Below are positions 23,758-36,734 of a stretch of DNA of 64,000 nucleotides, in pieces. The first letter of the stretch is position 1. Every line of letters begins with the position of its first letter. The notes under the pieces were generated by a model, which was not told where the DNA came from, did no database searches, and saw only the letters and a list, made by a program, of their open reading frames with translations. The translations under genes were made by a program, and so were the position numbers. Location: positions 1,251,501-1,315,500 of the forward strand of contig BSBM01000609.1 of NCBI GenBank assembly GCA_027924585.1, read 5' to 3'. The DNA comes from Larix kaempferi (taxonomy: Eukaryota; Streptophyta; Pinopsida; Pinales; Pinaceae).

Positions 23758-24290
23758 TCAAGATATTTTTCTAAAGCTGGTAAAAGTGAAATGTTTGTGA
23801 ATGAAGCATATTAAACAACAAGGTGTTGAAATTGATATGGGTAATTTCTCTATAGAAGTGAAATTTGAAAGATTTAGTTCTTGTAAATATTTTATTAGGT
23901 CACCCAACCCTTCTGGCAGTTGTTTCAACCCCACAAAGTTGATTAATTCAAGTGTATGCAAATTCCGGAGTTGTTGAAGATCACTTGAAGATAGTTTGAC
24001 GGCATACTTGGAATCTAGCTTTCCATCTAATTTCATGTGTTTGATATTGGACGGCACCTGCAAATTATTGAAATATTATGTGAAAACCATAAAATAAATG
24101 TATTCATTTTTTTTAGAAAATCTGATCCTATCTTGAACCAACCAGGGACGAAATATGCCAAGGAAACTTACCTATGTAAGAAAATTCAAATCTTGGGGTT
24201 GACATTCCAAATATCTCAACTCCTTTGACTGTGACATATTGAACGGATATGGAACGCTCCCTCAGATTAGAGGAAATTTGGAAAATTCCA
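23758..24290 (-). pseudogene. NLR disease-resistance gene remnant, leucine-rich repeat part
   Basis: Two exons on the minus strand. The first (about 24290-24172) reads SKELRYLECQPQDLNFL and ends TAG|GTAAGT. The second (24057-23758) begins after TTTGCAG with VPSNIKHMKLDGKL and carries leucine-rich repeats LRNLHTLELINFVGLKQLPE and LQELNLSNFTSIEKLP, the plant NLR type. The intron (24058-24171) is 114 bp with GT..AG ends. NLRs are cytosolic or nuclear immune receptors; the nucleotide-binding part is not visible here. The last codon of exon 1 is TAG where CAG before the donor is expected, and exon 2 drifts out of homology after EKLPISI, so it is a pseudogene fragment. More minus-strand LRR-like text at about 25900-26280 may belong to it. 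Confidence 0.72.
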
Positions 24291-24469
24291 TGTCATCATG
24301 TATTAGTCCATCAAAATGCTTTAAAATTAAAAAATGGAGCACCTCGTAAACAATTTTTTATTATATAATTTGAGGATAAGTGGAATTTTTTAATAATATA
24401 ATGTGTCTTCCCACTGCCTAAGGTGCCCAAAATTATTTTGGATATTGATAATGAAATTAATATACTAAC

Positions 24470-25610
24470 TGATTTTAGGTGATAGGTGATCCATAGATAA
24501 TATATAATAGTAATAATAATTACTATTATAACTAATATATAATTATATTATTGGGTCAAATAACCTTTATTATTATCTTCACTAATATATAACGTATAAT
24601 GGTAACTAATATCATAACTAATATACCCATCAATTTTTTAAGTATTATTTGATCAATATATAATAGTAATAGTAATTAATAATATAACTAATATATAATG
24701 ATATTATATTATAATTAATATTTTATAATAACAATCAAAAGTTAGGTCTAAAAACTTTTAACTAATATCATAACTCACATACCCATAAATCTTTCAGGTA
24801 ATATTTGACCATAGTAATAGTAATTAATATTATAACTAATATATAATAATATTATATTATAATTAATATTTTATAATAACCGTCAAAAGTTAGGTCCAAT
24901 AATTTTTTACTAATATCATAACTAATATACACATCCAAAATTTAGATAATGCGTGACCAATATATAATAGTAATAGTAATTAATATTACAACTAATATAT
25001 ACTAATATTATATTATAATTAATATTTTGTAATAAACGTCAAATATTGGGTGAAATAATTTTTAACTAATATACCCATCCATCTTTTAGATAATACATTA
25101 CCAATATATAATAGTAATAGTAATAAATATTACAACTAATATATAATAATACAATATTATAATTAATATTTTATAATATTTGACCATATAAATAGTAATT
25201 AATATTATAACTAATATATAATAATTAATATTTTATAATAACCATCAAAAGTTAAGTCCAATAACTTTTAACTAATATACCCATCCATATTTTAGATAAT
25301 ACGTGACCATATATAATAATAATATTAATTAATATTACAACTAATATATAATAATATTATATTATAATTAATATTTTATAATAAGCGTTAAAAGTTGGGT
25401 CTAATAATTTTTAACTAATATAACCATCCATCTTCTAGATAATACATGACCAATATATAATAGTAACTGTAATTAATATTACAACTAATATATAATAATA
25501 TTACATTATCGTTAATATTTTATAATAACCGTCAAAATAATTAAATATAATAATAACGAATATCATAACTAATATACCCATCCATATTTTAGGTAATACA
25601 TGACTCAATA
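24470..25610. repeat. AT-rich tandem array, ~150-bp unit, about seven copies
   Basis: Each unit holds ACTAATATACCCATCCAT, AGATAATACGTGACC, AATATATAATAGTAATAGT, TATATTATAATTAATATTTT and CGTCAAAAGTTAGGTCC in that order. Unit starts fall near 24613, 24777, 24923, 25071, 25269, 25416 and 25569. Some units are shortened. The array directly follows the NLR remnant. Confidence 0.85.
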
Positions 25611-26317
25611 ACTTTTAAGTTGGCATTGTGTATTTACTTTAGTTTCCTTATTTTGGGTGAAAACAATACATTGAACTTCGTCCTCATAAATTTATTTTAA
25701 TATAAAATATATATCTAAGCTAGCTTTGATAAAAGTGAAATAACCTTGGGAAGCTTAGATAAAAGTGAAATAGTATAAAAAATTTCCTACGTGGAGTTTT
25801 TTACCATTTTTCTTAGGAGGCCCATTTTTCATCCAAATTTCCTCTAATTTGAAAAAAATCAATTTCTCGAATATATTTTCACAATCTCCTTAAACTTTTA
25901 CTATGTGTTCAAGTAGTGAAAGAATTTTCAATGAATTTCACATGGAATCTAACTTTGAACAATAAATCGAAAGAATCATAATCTAACCAAAGACCTTTAA
26001 TGCCTTGAATGTCCCGAAACACATTATTAAGTACAATTGGCAAGTCATAAGAATCCAGATTGACCTTGTATCAAATAAAAACGTAACCTCATATCAAAGA
26101 AAAATGCACATATGAATTTTAGGATAACAGATATGGTACCTTCTTTGAAAAGTTGTTAATTTCACTTTGTGCACTTAACTTGAATCTATTAATTCCATTT
26201 TCTAAGTCTCCATTGGAATTTAAATTGTTAAAATGTCCATTGAACTTGAATCTAGTTATGTTTGCCTTTAGACGACCAATTTCCAATATGACATCATGTA
26301 CATTTACATAGTCATTC
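25611..26317. other. no firm feature; possible NLR-derived coding remnants on minus strand
   Basis: Minus-strand stretches at about 26070-25920 (VNLDSYDLPIVLNNVFRDI) and about 26280-26120 (EIGRLKANITRFKFNGHF) are open for 45-50 codons and have intron-like gaps. They may be further exons of the decayed NLR locus, but no decisive motif is present. Confidence 0.3.
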
Positions 26318-26775
26318 CACTACAAGAAAAATGGCATTTTAGCCTCACATTAGCACCACTATTTGTAAAGGATTTGGGAAATCCTCAATTTTAAAATAGT
26401 GGTACAAAAGTGGTGATAATGTGGGAATACGCAAGTGGTGCTAAAATTTATGGTGCAAAAGTGGTGTTTGTAAAAAAGTTGGTTTTGGTGTTAAATGAAT
26501 ATGTGGCATTCCATGGTGTATGGTGCAAACCACCAAAACCAATCCTAGTTGGATTAAGATTTTGTGGTGCAAAACACCAAAACCAATCCAACATGGATTG
26601 TGACTTTGTGATGCAAGCCACCAAAATTTTTATTATTATTATTATTATACTACACAAACTTGTATATAATGCAAAGCACCATAAAATAAGAAGTAGTGCA
26701 AAGCACCATAAAATAATAAATGGTGCAAAAAATATATATATAAATCACATCATATATATATATATATATATATGA
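26318..26775 (+). mobile_element. CACTA-type left end with GTGGTGCAAA subterminal repeats
   Basis: The terminus CACTACAAGAAAAATGGCAT at 26318 is the common plant CACTA end. The following 400 bp repeats AGTGGTGC, TTAGCACCAC and GGTGCAAA(C/A)CACCAAAA in both orientations. An (AT)n run follows at about 26751-26772. The corresponding inverted end may be the one at 60397. Confidence 0.6.
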
Positions 26776-29700
26776 GATTTATATTTCAAATTTCTCATTA
26801 AAAATTGTGATCTCCATTGCCACCCTTGAATGGTCTATCTAGAATTTATGAATAGAAATATTAAATTTATAAATATATTCTAGTTTCATTTTAATTGGAA
26901 TTCAATAATAAATGTAAAAATAGATAAGATATAGGGTTCAAGGAATATCAAATAATCATATTTATGTGCTAAACTTAATATAATAAATTTCTAAATGCAG
27001 GAAAATTGTGGACAATTATAAATAAATGTTTCAACCCCTTTTTTGGTAGCTAACAAGGATTTATAGACGGAACAAATAACAAGTCTCTTTTAGAACACAC
27101 TATAAATTCAAAAGTAAAACACAAATTGGGTGAAAGATGATGTTGGGCTCCTTAAGATTATGTGCACTCCTTTCTCATTCCAAACTTTCTTCCACAACTT
27201 AATTACCATAACGCCAAGGGAGAGGATGCACAAATAAGCATATTTTCACATAGAGAATATCGTAATAATTCCATATTAAATTGTTTCAAACTAACAACGA
27301 TTGATTAATTACCTACTTGAAGAGCCCTTTTTTCTATTAGAAACTTGTGGTTGACAGGAGATGAAGACCCATAGTGGCAAATTAATTTCAAGGGTTGTAA
27401 CTATTTAGGTCACTGTATTTGAACTAAAGTACCTTAATTTTCATCAACGTGGAATAAAGAGCATTTTTGGAGATAAAAAAATATAGATCCAAATGTGTAG
27501 TATTTCTATTTCACCCTATTTCTTAAAAACAAAAAAGGTATTACTATGTAATAATGCACTTCAACATCTAATGGGAGAGTTGCTAGAATTTATTCATCCA
27601 TCACAACCACATATTTACAATTAGGTTATTACCAACACAGATTTGCAAGTAGGTTATTACCAACATATAAAAATAGGTTTTTTGTAGAGAACAAATTCAT
27701 GCAATGTGCCTCAATCATCTTCATTTTTAATTATGAATAGACAATATAAGTTAGAGTAATACTAAGAATTGAACTTGACATAGAAAAAATATCTTGTTTC
27801 AATAAAACAAGGAAAATGAAACCATATATGAACCAACTCAATGAGTCATCACATGTACATCGAACTAGCTATTGATGGATAATGTAAATGAGATAACCAT
27901 CGAAGCCAAGATCCTGGATTCCAGCTAGGATATAAATGTGGAGATGATTTTTAATATTACTCGATCCCTGAAAAATAATAATCTCCTTTGATGCAGCACT
28001 TCGATAATATCATCCAGATAGCATGAGGATAGGTAATAGTTACACCTAAATTTTTAAAAAAAATGTCTTAGTTGACTAAATATTAATTATGAGTGGCTAC
28101 AAATCTATGATTCTATAGCTACTCATTTAAAAACAAACTAAATAAAAATGACAAAATAAAATATATACAAAAGCAAAACGTTTTACTTGGGTTTCATATG
28201 ACAGAGTACAAATATTGTATATGTTCATAAAAGAGATAACAAGGAAAATGACCAAGAAACAAGGATTTGAAAGCCAATGTGAGAACTTTGTTTCGAAATT
28301 CAAAATTTTCTGATCAAAACTAGAAAATTATTAATTTCAGAATTCTCTATTCTTTGAGACAAGTTTTTACCTTATGAGCATATTGATTGATTTTAACCAA
28401 TTGATTAAGAAATTAATCCTCCGCTGAAAACTACTGGTTCATATCTGTATCACACTTATGACGTTATGTTCAAATAAATAGTTTTGTTAAGTTCATGTCA
28501 ACTAGGCTTGTATCTGGGGATACTCAACTGGAATGCGATGGAGAGATAGAACATGCCCCCACCAGAAGAGATTTATTTATAAAGGGACTACCTGGGCTTG
28601 GACCAGGCAAGAAATAGCGATGGGTGGACACAACCTCTAGCTTCTTCGCTTACGCTCAGGGAGGGGAAAGGGACTAAGCTTCTTCACGTTATAGTTATTC
28701 ATTGTATCTTAGGGGACAAAGCTTCACACTTAGCTCAGCTCTTTAAGTAGGTTCTCTTTCCTTAAAATAATAAGAATGGAATAGGGAATAGTAATCCCCC
28801 TTTCTAACTTCTTAGCTAGAGCTCAACCCCCCTCCACCGAATTAAAATTTAGCTTTATTTTTTTATTTATTTTTTAAGAACATTCCAGAAGGTTGATAGA
28901 CAACCATTATCAGTTGATCATGAGGCATAGCTTATTATAGGAGATCATAATTGAGCATAGTCCGGAGTGGAAATATGGGTGGGAATGCAATAATTTTACA
29001 TATATAGAGTATTTATTATTAGTTAGGGAATATAATGAATGCTTTCATTATTACAACTTTCTAAATTCCAATCCAACTAATTTAAGTAGTACCGGATCTA
29101 ACAACTAATTAGCTTATGCTAAGTTGCTCCAAATAGTAGTGTAGTGAAACTTGTTGATCTTTGCTTGAGCTAAGCAGACGGTTCAAAATCAGAAGCAATA
29201 GTTAATAATAGAAGTTGTAGTTCAATTGAAATGAGAATTTTAATTACTTGTAGCTACTACAAGGCTATCTAAGGCAGTCTCCCCATGCATCTAATGTACA
29301 GTCTAGTTCTTTATAGGGCACACTCTCTGAAGCTAGTCCGGTTCAAATAGGATTTCAGAATTCCATAAGGCCTTTCCATATAGGGCTAAAACTAATTATT
29401 GAACATGACCTTTTCCTGATCCACATCCATTCTAAGCTTATGATAAAAGTCCCCTAACTTTCAAGCTAACAACAGACCTGATAGAAGTTAGTATCCTATT
29501 TACCTGCACGATTGATTTATCAATGGCCCCAGGTTCGGTCCAAGCAGGCATTAAAAAGTGTGGTGGGACAAGATGACAACTTCTATTTTGGCGTTATTTA
29601 ATTCACCATGATTTTTTTTGGTTGGGACAGATTTGAAAAGCCTTCTCGTTGCCTGCGTCAAAACCTCATTTTAATGGGTTCGATTCCACACATAGGGTCA

Positions 29701-29886
29701 CATAAATGGATTTTATTTTTACTAAAATAGGCCTTTCTGGAAGTTTTTATCTTATAGGTATGCCCTAACTGAGAGGAAGGTGAAGAAAAGAACTTACCCC
29801 CACTGTTTTTTCAACCAGAAAACATTGGTTGGAGCTTGGTTGGAATCATGTTGTTTACTTAAGAGCATATACTATTTGGTTAGGCT
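26776..29886. other. unassigned DNA, patches of different origin
   Basis: 26776-28490 is AT-rich without recognisable genes. 28500-29560 is less AT-rich and lacks codon structure; its texture is unlike its neighbours and reminiscent of plant mitochondrial spacer, but no organelle gene is present to prove it. A B-box-like GGGTTCGATTCC at about 29676 has no tRNA around it. Confidence 0.3.
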
Positions 29887-31104
29887 TGTAGAATTTTTGC
29901 CCTTTAACTGTCTGATGGTTTATGTCAAGATTTGGTGGTTTTCACCTACAGCCGGTTTTGCATAGGCTGTAGGTTACTTATTACAAAATTTCTTTAACAG
30001 TAAACACACAGTAAAAGCTTTTTAACAGGCTGTAAACACAATTAGCAATCACACATGAAAATTATGACACAAAGATTTTTGGCCAAATCGATCCCTGGAA
30101 AAACCCCACGGGGAAAACCAGTTGAGAGAGAGAGATATTTATTATTTCTTCAGCAAGGTAATGTAACAGCAGTACAAAATCAAATACAACTTATCTCCTC
30201 ATTAAATGCACCCCAGAATGCCTCGATTTCTGTGCATCACAGCTCCCTAGAAATGCGTGCTGAGGCCTCTCGATTTCTGTGCAATTAATAGTTGGGTTTG
30301 ATTACTGTATCCTCCTCGATTTCAGTGCAACACACCATGAACTTGTTGCTGCTGTTGTTACACAAATTAGTGCAGTTGCCAACCTCAAAACCGTGGTTTT
30401 AAGTGACTGCAGTGTGGACCACTGTACCAGTCACTGCTTATAGAACCGTGTAGACTGATATCTTCTAACAGCCTGACAGATGACCACGGGAATAGTGCCT
30501 GGGTTTGATATCACAATGTCTGAGCCTCAACAATATGAAGCTGCCACGAAATCTAAGCCCAGAATGTAAACTGTGTGCTATTGAATCGTACTGCTGTACG
30601 GTATCTCCACGATTTTTGTGCTTGAGATGACAGCCGATCTCACTGTTCACTTTGCTGATAATAAATGCTAGAATGAATGCCTTGTAATCTGAGCCAAAAC
30701 TGGAAACTCGTGCCTGGAAACTCGTGCCAGTGGAGTCACAATTTCAGTGCTTGTGCCCTAGCTCGACCTCCTTCAGTCTCTCGTGTTCTCTCTTCTCCTC
30801 ATTCACATAACAATGATTTAGGTTATGAGCCTCCCTCCCTTTTTGTCTAATCCCTAAATGGGATTCTAATCCAATGGTGGTGAATCTCTCAATCCAATGG
30901 CTAAGATTAGATGAGAGCAAAAGTCACATTAATTAAATCACTTAAATAATTTATTGCTCACCCACTTTAACTTTAGACAAAAAGTGACTTTAAAAACATA
31001 AAGTCTCATTAATGTGTAATTAATGTGAGGGTCACTTTTCCCCCTCCTTAGTGACTTAGGCTAGGAATCACTAGGGGAACACATCCCAAGGTACAAAACT
31101 AACA
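29887..31104 (-). repeat. copia 2 3' LTR
   Basis: 1218 bp, starting TGTAGAATTTTTGCCC and ending AAAACTAACA. It carries a 13-14-bp local duplication (GGAAACTCGTGCCTGGAAAC) near 30705 that the other LTR lacks. Confidence 0.95.
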
Positions 31105-32709
31105 CTCCCTCTTACCGAGGAAGGTGTTCCGCACCACTCCCAACTTATCTCTGAAGAAGACAAACTTCCCCCTCCCCAAAGATTTCGTCAGGACATCTGC
31201 AACCTGCTGATCAGTGGATATATACTGTAGCTCAACTGCCCCTCTCTGAACGTAGTCCCGAATGAAGTGGTACCTGATCTCAATGTGCTTTGACCTGTCA
31301 TGAAAAACCGGATTCTCAGAGAGCTGAATGCAACTCTAATTGTCGCAGTAAATCACCGTAGGTCTCAGCTGCTGATCAAATAAATCTACCAATAACTTAC
31401 GAAGCCACAGTGCTTCGCAAGTCGCCTGACTGGCTGCCATATACTCAGCCTCAGTAGAACTCAATGCAACGGACTTCTGTTTCTTGCTGAACCATGACAC
31501 TGCTGCCGAGCCCAAGCTGAAACAGCAACGGGAAGTGCTCTTCCGGTCCCTCACACAACCTGCCCAGTCTGAATCTGTGAACCCAACCAAGCTGACTCCA
31601 CCTGAACCCCTGTAGTCCAGACCATAATCCACTATCCCTGCTAGGTATCTCAAGATGTGCTTTGCAGCACTCCAGTGTACACTCCTAAGCTGCACCATGA
31701 ACTAGCTAAGAGTGTTGACTGCAAAGCACAAGTCTAGCCTGGTGTTGACCTGATACATCAACGATCCGATGAGCTGACGATATAGTGTGGGATCCACCAA
31801 CTTACCATCTGAAGCATGAAGTTGCTTCAAGTTGGTGATCATAGGTGTAGACATAGGCCTGCAATCGTCCATCCGAAAAGTCTTCAGAATCTCTGCAGCA
31901 TACTTCCCCTGTCCTAGGAAAATATGTCCTGGCTCCTGCCATACCTCCATCCCCAAATAGTAATGCATCAACCCAATATCTGTCATCTCATACTCAGCTG
32001 CAAGATCTCTCTTGCACTGTGCAATAAGACGCTCATCTCCAGTGATAAATAAATCATCAACATATAGCAGAAGAATGAGTGGATCTCCACCAACCACAAT
32101 GTAGTAAAGGTTGGGATCAGCCTCACTCTTCTGGAATCCCATCGAAGTCAGATATGCATCTATCCTGGAGTACCAAGCTCTGGGAGCTTGCTTCAGACCA
32201 TACAAGGCTTTCCTAAGCCTACAAACATGATAATCTCTCCCATGTATCTCGAATCCCTGTGGCTACTCCAAATACACCTCCTCCTGCAGAAGACCATTGA
32301 GAAATGTGGTCTTCACATCCATCTGGTGGATCTTCCAACCCATCTCTGCTGCAATCGATATCACTTCCCTGATAGAGGAATACCGAGCCACTGGAGCAAA
32401 TGTCTCATCATAGTCAACTCCCTCAACCTGTGAGAACCCCCTAGCCACAAACCGAGCCTTGAATTTCTCTACATTGCCATCTGCAGCATGCTTGACCTTG
32501 TAGAGCCACTTGGAAGTCACAACTGACTTCCCCTTAGGTCTCGGCACAATCTCCCAAGCATCATTCTTCATGATGGAATGGTACTCTTCCATCATGGCAT
32601 CTCTCCATACCTGATGCTGAGAAGCCTCCTCAAATGTAGAAGGCACAGAGTCACGAAGACTCGCAACAAGGGCCATCCCATATCTGTCTAGCTCAACAAT
32701 CGTCCTGAT
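31099..32709 (-). pseudogene. copia 2 reverse transcriptase and RNase H
   Basis: From 32676 the frame reads through the W-E-I-V block, FKARFVARGFSQVEGVDYDE and TTFLNGLLQEEVYLE. It continues after a TAG at 32263 with YGLKQAPRAWYSRIDAYL and an intact YVDD (32053-32064). After TAG 31702 the RNase H follows: DSDWAGCVRDRKSTS, SSTEAEYMAAS and, after TAG 31336, SKHIEIRYHFIRD. The frame closes at 31099-31101 with TAG inside the LTR. The three internal stops sit where YLEQPQG, TLSQFMV and YCDNQS would be expected, so each fits CAG to TAG. Confidence 0.95.
31105..31113 (-). other. copia 2 polypurine tract
   Basis: Minus strand AAGAGGGAG directly before the LTR start TGTTAG. It overlaps the last codons of the polyprotein. 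Confidence 0.75.
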
Positions 32710-33540
32710 CTACTCCTGAGGTCTGCCAAATGCCTCTGCTTCCTTCAAGGTGTCCTGAATCCACTTAGGCTTCTTCTTTCTTGAAGGCTCCTCCCAAACT
32801 AGTGTGTCCTCATCTGAGGAAGTGCCAGAAGCATGAGGTCTAACACCCCTAGGACCTGTAGCTGATGAACTAGTCCCAGAAGACCCTGCAATCTGTGAGC
32901 CTGAAACCGGTGATCCTGAACCTGTGCCAATCCCTGAACCTGTCCCTGTACCTGTCCCTAAAGTACCTGTAATCTGAACCACTGACCCTGTAGAACCTGT
33001 GCCTGCACTCTGTGATCCAGTCCCCCCAGAAACCTGTGGACCTGAAACCTATATGGAAGAAGCCTGACTCAACTGAGGTGTGGGAGCTGGTGTCTCCCCC
33101 TGATCCATCTCTCTCGACTTCCTGAAGGCCCTCTCCTCATCAAACTTCACCTCCCACCTAACTACAACTCTCCTCTGTCCAGGAATGTAAAGCCGATATG
33201 CCTTCGAAGTCTCGTCGTAACCCACAAAGATACCTCTCTCTGCGGTGGGCTTGAACTTCGTCCTCCTCTCAGAGGGGACGTGAGAGTAAGTCAAAGAGCC
33301 AAATATCCGAAAATGGCTCACCTCAGGCTTCTTACCTGAATTCATCTCCTCTGGAGTCATCCTCACCAAGGCACGGTGGGGACTCATGTTTTGCAAATAC
33401 ACTGCAGTGTTGCAAGCCTCTACCCATAGAAAGAACGTTAACCCCTGATCATGAAGCATGGCTCTCGCTACTCCAACGATCGACCTGTTCTTCCTCTCTG
33501 CTACTCCATTCTGCTCAGGAGTGTAGGGAATTGTCAACTG
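32710..33540 (-). pseudogene. copia 2 integrase C-terminal part and linker
   Basis: 33537-33049 contains PYTPEQNGVAERKNRS, with the third catalytic acid of integrase, and FRIFGSLTYSHVPSERRTKF, then GIFVGYDETSKAYRLY. A Gly/Thr/Ser-rich low-complexity linker (32982-32860, many GTG and GSG repeats) follows. In-frame stops lie at 33541 (TGA), 33049 (TAG) and 32710 (TAG, where PQEWIR-like text suggests TGG to TAG). Confidence 0.93.
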
Positions 33541-35397
33541 TCATTGTATACCCTCCTGCCTGCAGAACGTGCTGAACTCCTTGGAGGTATACTCACCCCC
33601 ATTGTCTGACCTCAACATCCTGATCTTCCTCCCCGTCTGCTTCTCCACAAGGGCTTTAAACCCTTGGAAGACACTCAATACAAGTGGGGACTTCTTGCTC
33701 CTCAAGAAGTAGATCCAGGTCTTCCTGGAGTAGTCATCAATGAAGCTGATATAGTACTCATGGCCAGTCAAAGATACTGAGGACATAGGACCACAAATGT
33801 CAGTATGAATCAGGTCGAGCACTCCTGCTGCTCTTGTGTCACTGCTAGGAAACATGGTCTTGGTGTACTTTCCCAAAGCACACCCTCTGCACACATCACT
33901 CTGCTCAGTGTCAAACTCAGGTAAACTTGTGACCATGCTCTTCAACACTCTCAGAGCGGGTTGATGTAAATGGGCCATCCTCCTGTGCCATAACTCACAT
34001 AGGTCACTGCTGCTGCTGTGTGCTAGAGCATGCTGTGGCTGAAACAATAACTTGTACATTCGTCCACATCTAACCCCAATATCCATGGGAGTAGATACAC
34101 CTGTGGTCTTAGGGAACACCTGCACTCTCCCCTCTGAGAAGCACACCCCAAGACCCCTGTCCTCAATCGTGGAAACTGAAACAAGGTTCTTTTTCAGCCC
34201 AGGGACGTACAACACATCCCTCAAAGTCATGGGACTCATGGACTCCCTCTCAAATACAACTGTCCCCTGACCCACTGCTCTAATAATGGTGTTGTCACCA
34301 AGTACCACCTCCACCTCTCTCTCTGTCCATGATAACTCGGAGAAGAACTCCCAAGTACCTGTCATGTGTCTTGAGGCTCCGCTGTCAATATACCACGTAC
34401 AAGTGGTGGATGGACCTGTCTGATGCCCTGTCAACAATGAGTGCTCAATCTCCAAATCCATGTCAATGTTGGTGGATAAGGAGACTCTCTCTCTCTCACT
34501 CTGTCCAGCATATAGGGAAAACTCCCTCGGAAACCTGTCACCAAACTCATCAATCTCTGCTGAGGCTACTGTCTGCTGTGCCTGTCCCTTCTTCCTCTTC
34601 TTGTTTGGACACTGAGATGCATAGTGCCCAAACGCCTGACAACAGTAGCACTTGATTTTACTCAAGTCTTTCTTCTGTCCACCCTGCGGATGCTGTTGCT
34701 TCTGCTGCGCCTTGGCCCCATTCTTCTTGGGACCCTTCTTCTTCTTACCCTTTGCTGTCAGTGCCACGTTCTCCTCATCTGCCCCACCACCTGATGAACT
34801 ACCCTGTACGAGACCCCTCCTGGTCTCCTCCTGCACAAAGTCATCCCACAACCTCTCCCAAGATGGTAGGTTCTCCCTGCCCACAATGGCCTGCACAAAT
34901 GCACTCCAGGGCCTTGAAGCCCCATTCACTGCTGTGCGTACTAGCTCTGTAGGGGATACTACTTCACCAACCACTGCCAGTTCATCCCGAACTGCAGAAA
35001 TCCTAGTGAGGTAAGCTGTGACTCCCTCTCCTCCAGTCATCTTGATACTCTTGAGCTTCTCCTTGAGAACTATCTTCCTGTTCTCATTGGAGCTCTCATA
35101 CAAGCTGATCAAGGCACTCCACATCTCATGTGCCTTGGTCTTCCCAGAAATGTGAGGGATGATGTGGTCTTTTACTGCATCAAGTATGATTCTCCTAGCC
35201 TTACAGTCTTTCTTGTTGAAGGTTGAAAGAGCTGTAGCATCCGAGCCATCTGGAATGGTAATGGGGTTTGTGGTGGTGTTCCTCACCACCTCCACCCATA
35301 ACTCATTCTCCTCCAAAAGAAACAAAATTCTGGCCTTCCAAGGCACAAAATTTTCTGTCCCATTCAACCTGTCTTCAATCCTCAAACCTGTAGCCAT
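33541..35397 (-). pseudogene. copia 2 gag, protease and integrase core
   Basis: A 618-codon open stretch starting MATGLRIEDRLNG. Gag of the UBN2 type covers about residues 1-200. The CCHC knuckle CYCCQAFGHYASQC follows a Lys/Gln-rich segment, and the protease motif YIDSGASRHM is near residue 337. After it come the zinc-binding GAG-pre-integrase region (LWHRRMAHLHQ ... CRGCALGKYTK) and the integrase core with HTDICGP and LRSDNGGEY. It ends at TGA 33541-33543 in the middle of integrase, at a position (EGIQ*QLT) where CGA to TGA is plausible. All catalytic residues seen are intact. Confidence 0.95.
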
Positions 35398-35511
35398 CTG
35401 AAAATCAACCCAATAGAACGCTGCCCACTAACAGAAGGTAAGAATACTGAACTTTCTGTTTGCTGCAATTTTTATGTGTGTCTGCAAACTAACTTGTTTT
35501 CTGCCCCCTTC

Positions 35512-35523
35512 GCTCTGATACCA
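35512..35523 (-). other. copia 2 primer binding site (tRNA-iMet)
   Basis: Minus strand TGGTATCAGAGC directly adjoining the 5' LTR, matching the 3' end of initiator methionine tRNA. Confidence 0.93.
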
Positions 35524-36729
35524 TGTAGAATTTTCTGCCCTTTAACTGTCTGCTGGTTTATGTCAAGATTTGGTGGTTTTCACCTACAGCCGATTTTGCA
35601 TAGGCTGTAGGTTACTTATTACAAAATTGCTTTAACAGTAAACACACAGTAAAAGCTTTTTAACAGGTTGTAAACACAATTAGCAATCACACATGAAAAT
35701 TATGACACAGATATTTTTGGCCAAATCGAGCCCTGGAAAAACCCCCACGGGGAAAACCAGTTGAGAGAGAGAGATATTTATTATTTCTTCAGCAAGGTAA
35801 TGTAACAGCAGTACAAAATCAAATACAACTTATCTCCTCATTAAATGCACCCCAGAATGCCTTGATTTCTGTGCATCACAGCTCCCTAGAAATGCGTGCT
35901 AAGGCCTCTCAATTTCTGTGCAATTAATAGTTGGGTTTGATTGCTGTATCCTCCTCGATTTCAGTGCAACACACCTTGAACTTACTGTTGTTGTTGTTAC
36001 ACAAATTAGTGCAGTTGCCAACCTCAAAACCGTGGCTGTAAGTGACTGCAGTGTGGACCACTGTACCAGTCACTGCTTATAGAACCGTGCAGACTGATAT
36101 CTTCTAACAGCTTGACAGATGACCACGGGAATAGTGCCTGGGTTTGATATCACAATGTCTGAGCCTCAACAATATGAAGCTACCACGAAATCTAAGCCCA
36201 TAATGTAAACTGCGTGCTATTGAATCGTATTGTTGTACAGTATCTCCACGATTTTTGTGCTTGAGATGACAGCTGATCTCACTGTTCACTTTGCTGATAA
36301 TAAATGCCAGAATGAATGCCTTGTAATCTGAGCCAATACTGGAAACTCGTGCCAGTGGAGTCACGATTTCAGTGCTTGTGCCCTAGCTCGACCTCCTTCA
36401 GTCTCTCGTGTTCTCTCTTCTCCTCATTCACATAACAATGATTTAGGTTATGAGCCTCCCTCCCTTTTTGTCTAATCCCTAAATGGGATTCTAATCCAAC
36501 GGCGGTGAATCTCTCAATCCAATGGCTAGGATTAGATGAGAGCAAAAGTCACATTAATTAAATCACTTAAATAATTTATTGCTCACCCACTTTAACTTTA
36601 GACAAAAAGTGACTTTAAAAACATAAAGTCTCATTAATGTGTAATTAATGTGAGGGTCACTTTTCCCCCTCCTTAGTGACTTAGGCTAGGAATCACTAGG
36701 GGAACACATCCCAAGGTACAAAACTAACA
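35524..36729 (-). repeat. copia 2 5' LTR
   Basis: 1206 bp, starting TGTAGAATTTTCTGCCC and ending AAAACTAACA. It would hold the element promoter on the minus strand. Confidence 0.95.
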
Positions 36730-36734
36730 AGGCT

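Larger units (their letters stand above)
29887..36729 (-). mobile_element. Ty1/copia LTR retrotransposon 2, full length, one frame with six stops
   Basis: LTRs 29887-31104 and 35524-36729 are flanked by the identical 5-mer AGGCT (29882-29886 and 36730-36734). By eye the LTRs differ at about 35 sites plus a ~13-bp indel (about 3%). The internal region is one continuous minus-strand frame of 1433 codons (35397-31099) with six in-frame stops and no frameshift. It ends in a TAG formed at the 3' LTR junction. Order: gag, protease, integrase, RT, RNase H. This is a recently inserted copy that decayed mainly by point changes. Confidence 0.97.

Noticed and set aside
24470-25610. CRISPR-like array
   Set aside because: The regular units are AT-rich eukaryotic tandem repeats without unique spacers of constant size; the context is a plant nuclear genome.
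29640-29700. tRNA-like B box GGGTTCGATTCC
   Set aside because: No A box at the right distance and no acceptor or anticodon stem pairing by eye.
28500-29886. Possible mitochondrial insertion (also 36.7-37.4 and 45.6-47.1 kb)
   Set aside because: Texture differs from the neighbours, but no organelle gene, tRNA or known order is present. An alignment to plant mitochondrial genomes would decide it.
34052-35014. Plus-strand open frames of 70-120 codons inside copia 2
   Set aside because: Antisense shadows of the gag-protease-integrase frame; no own motifs.
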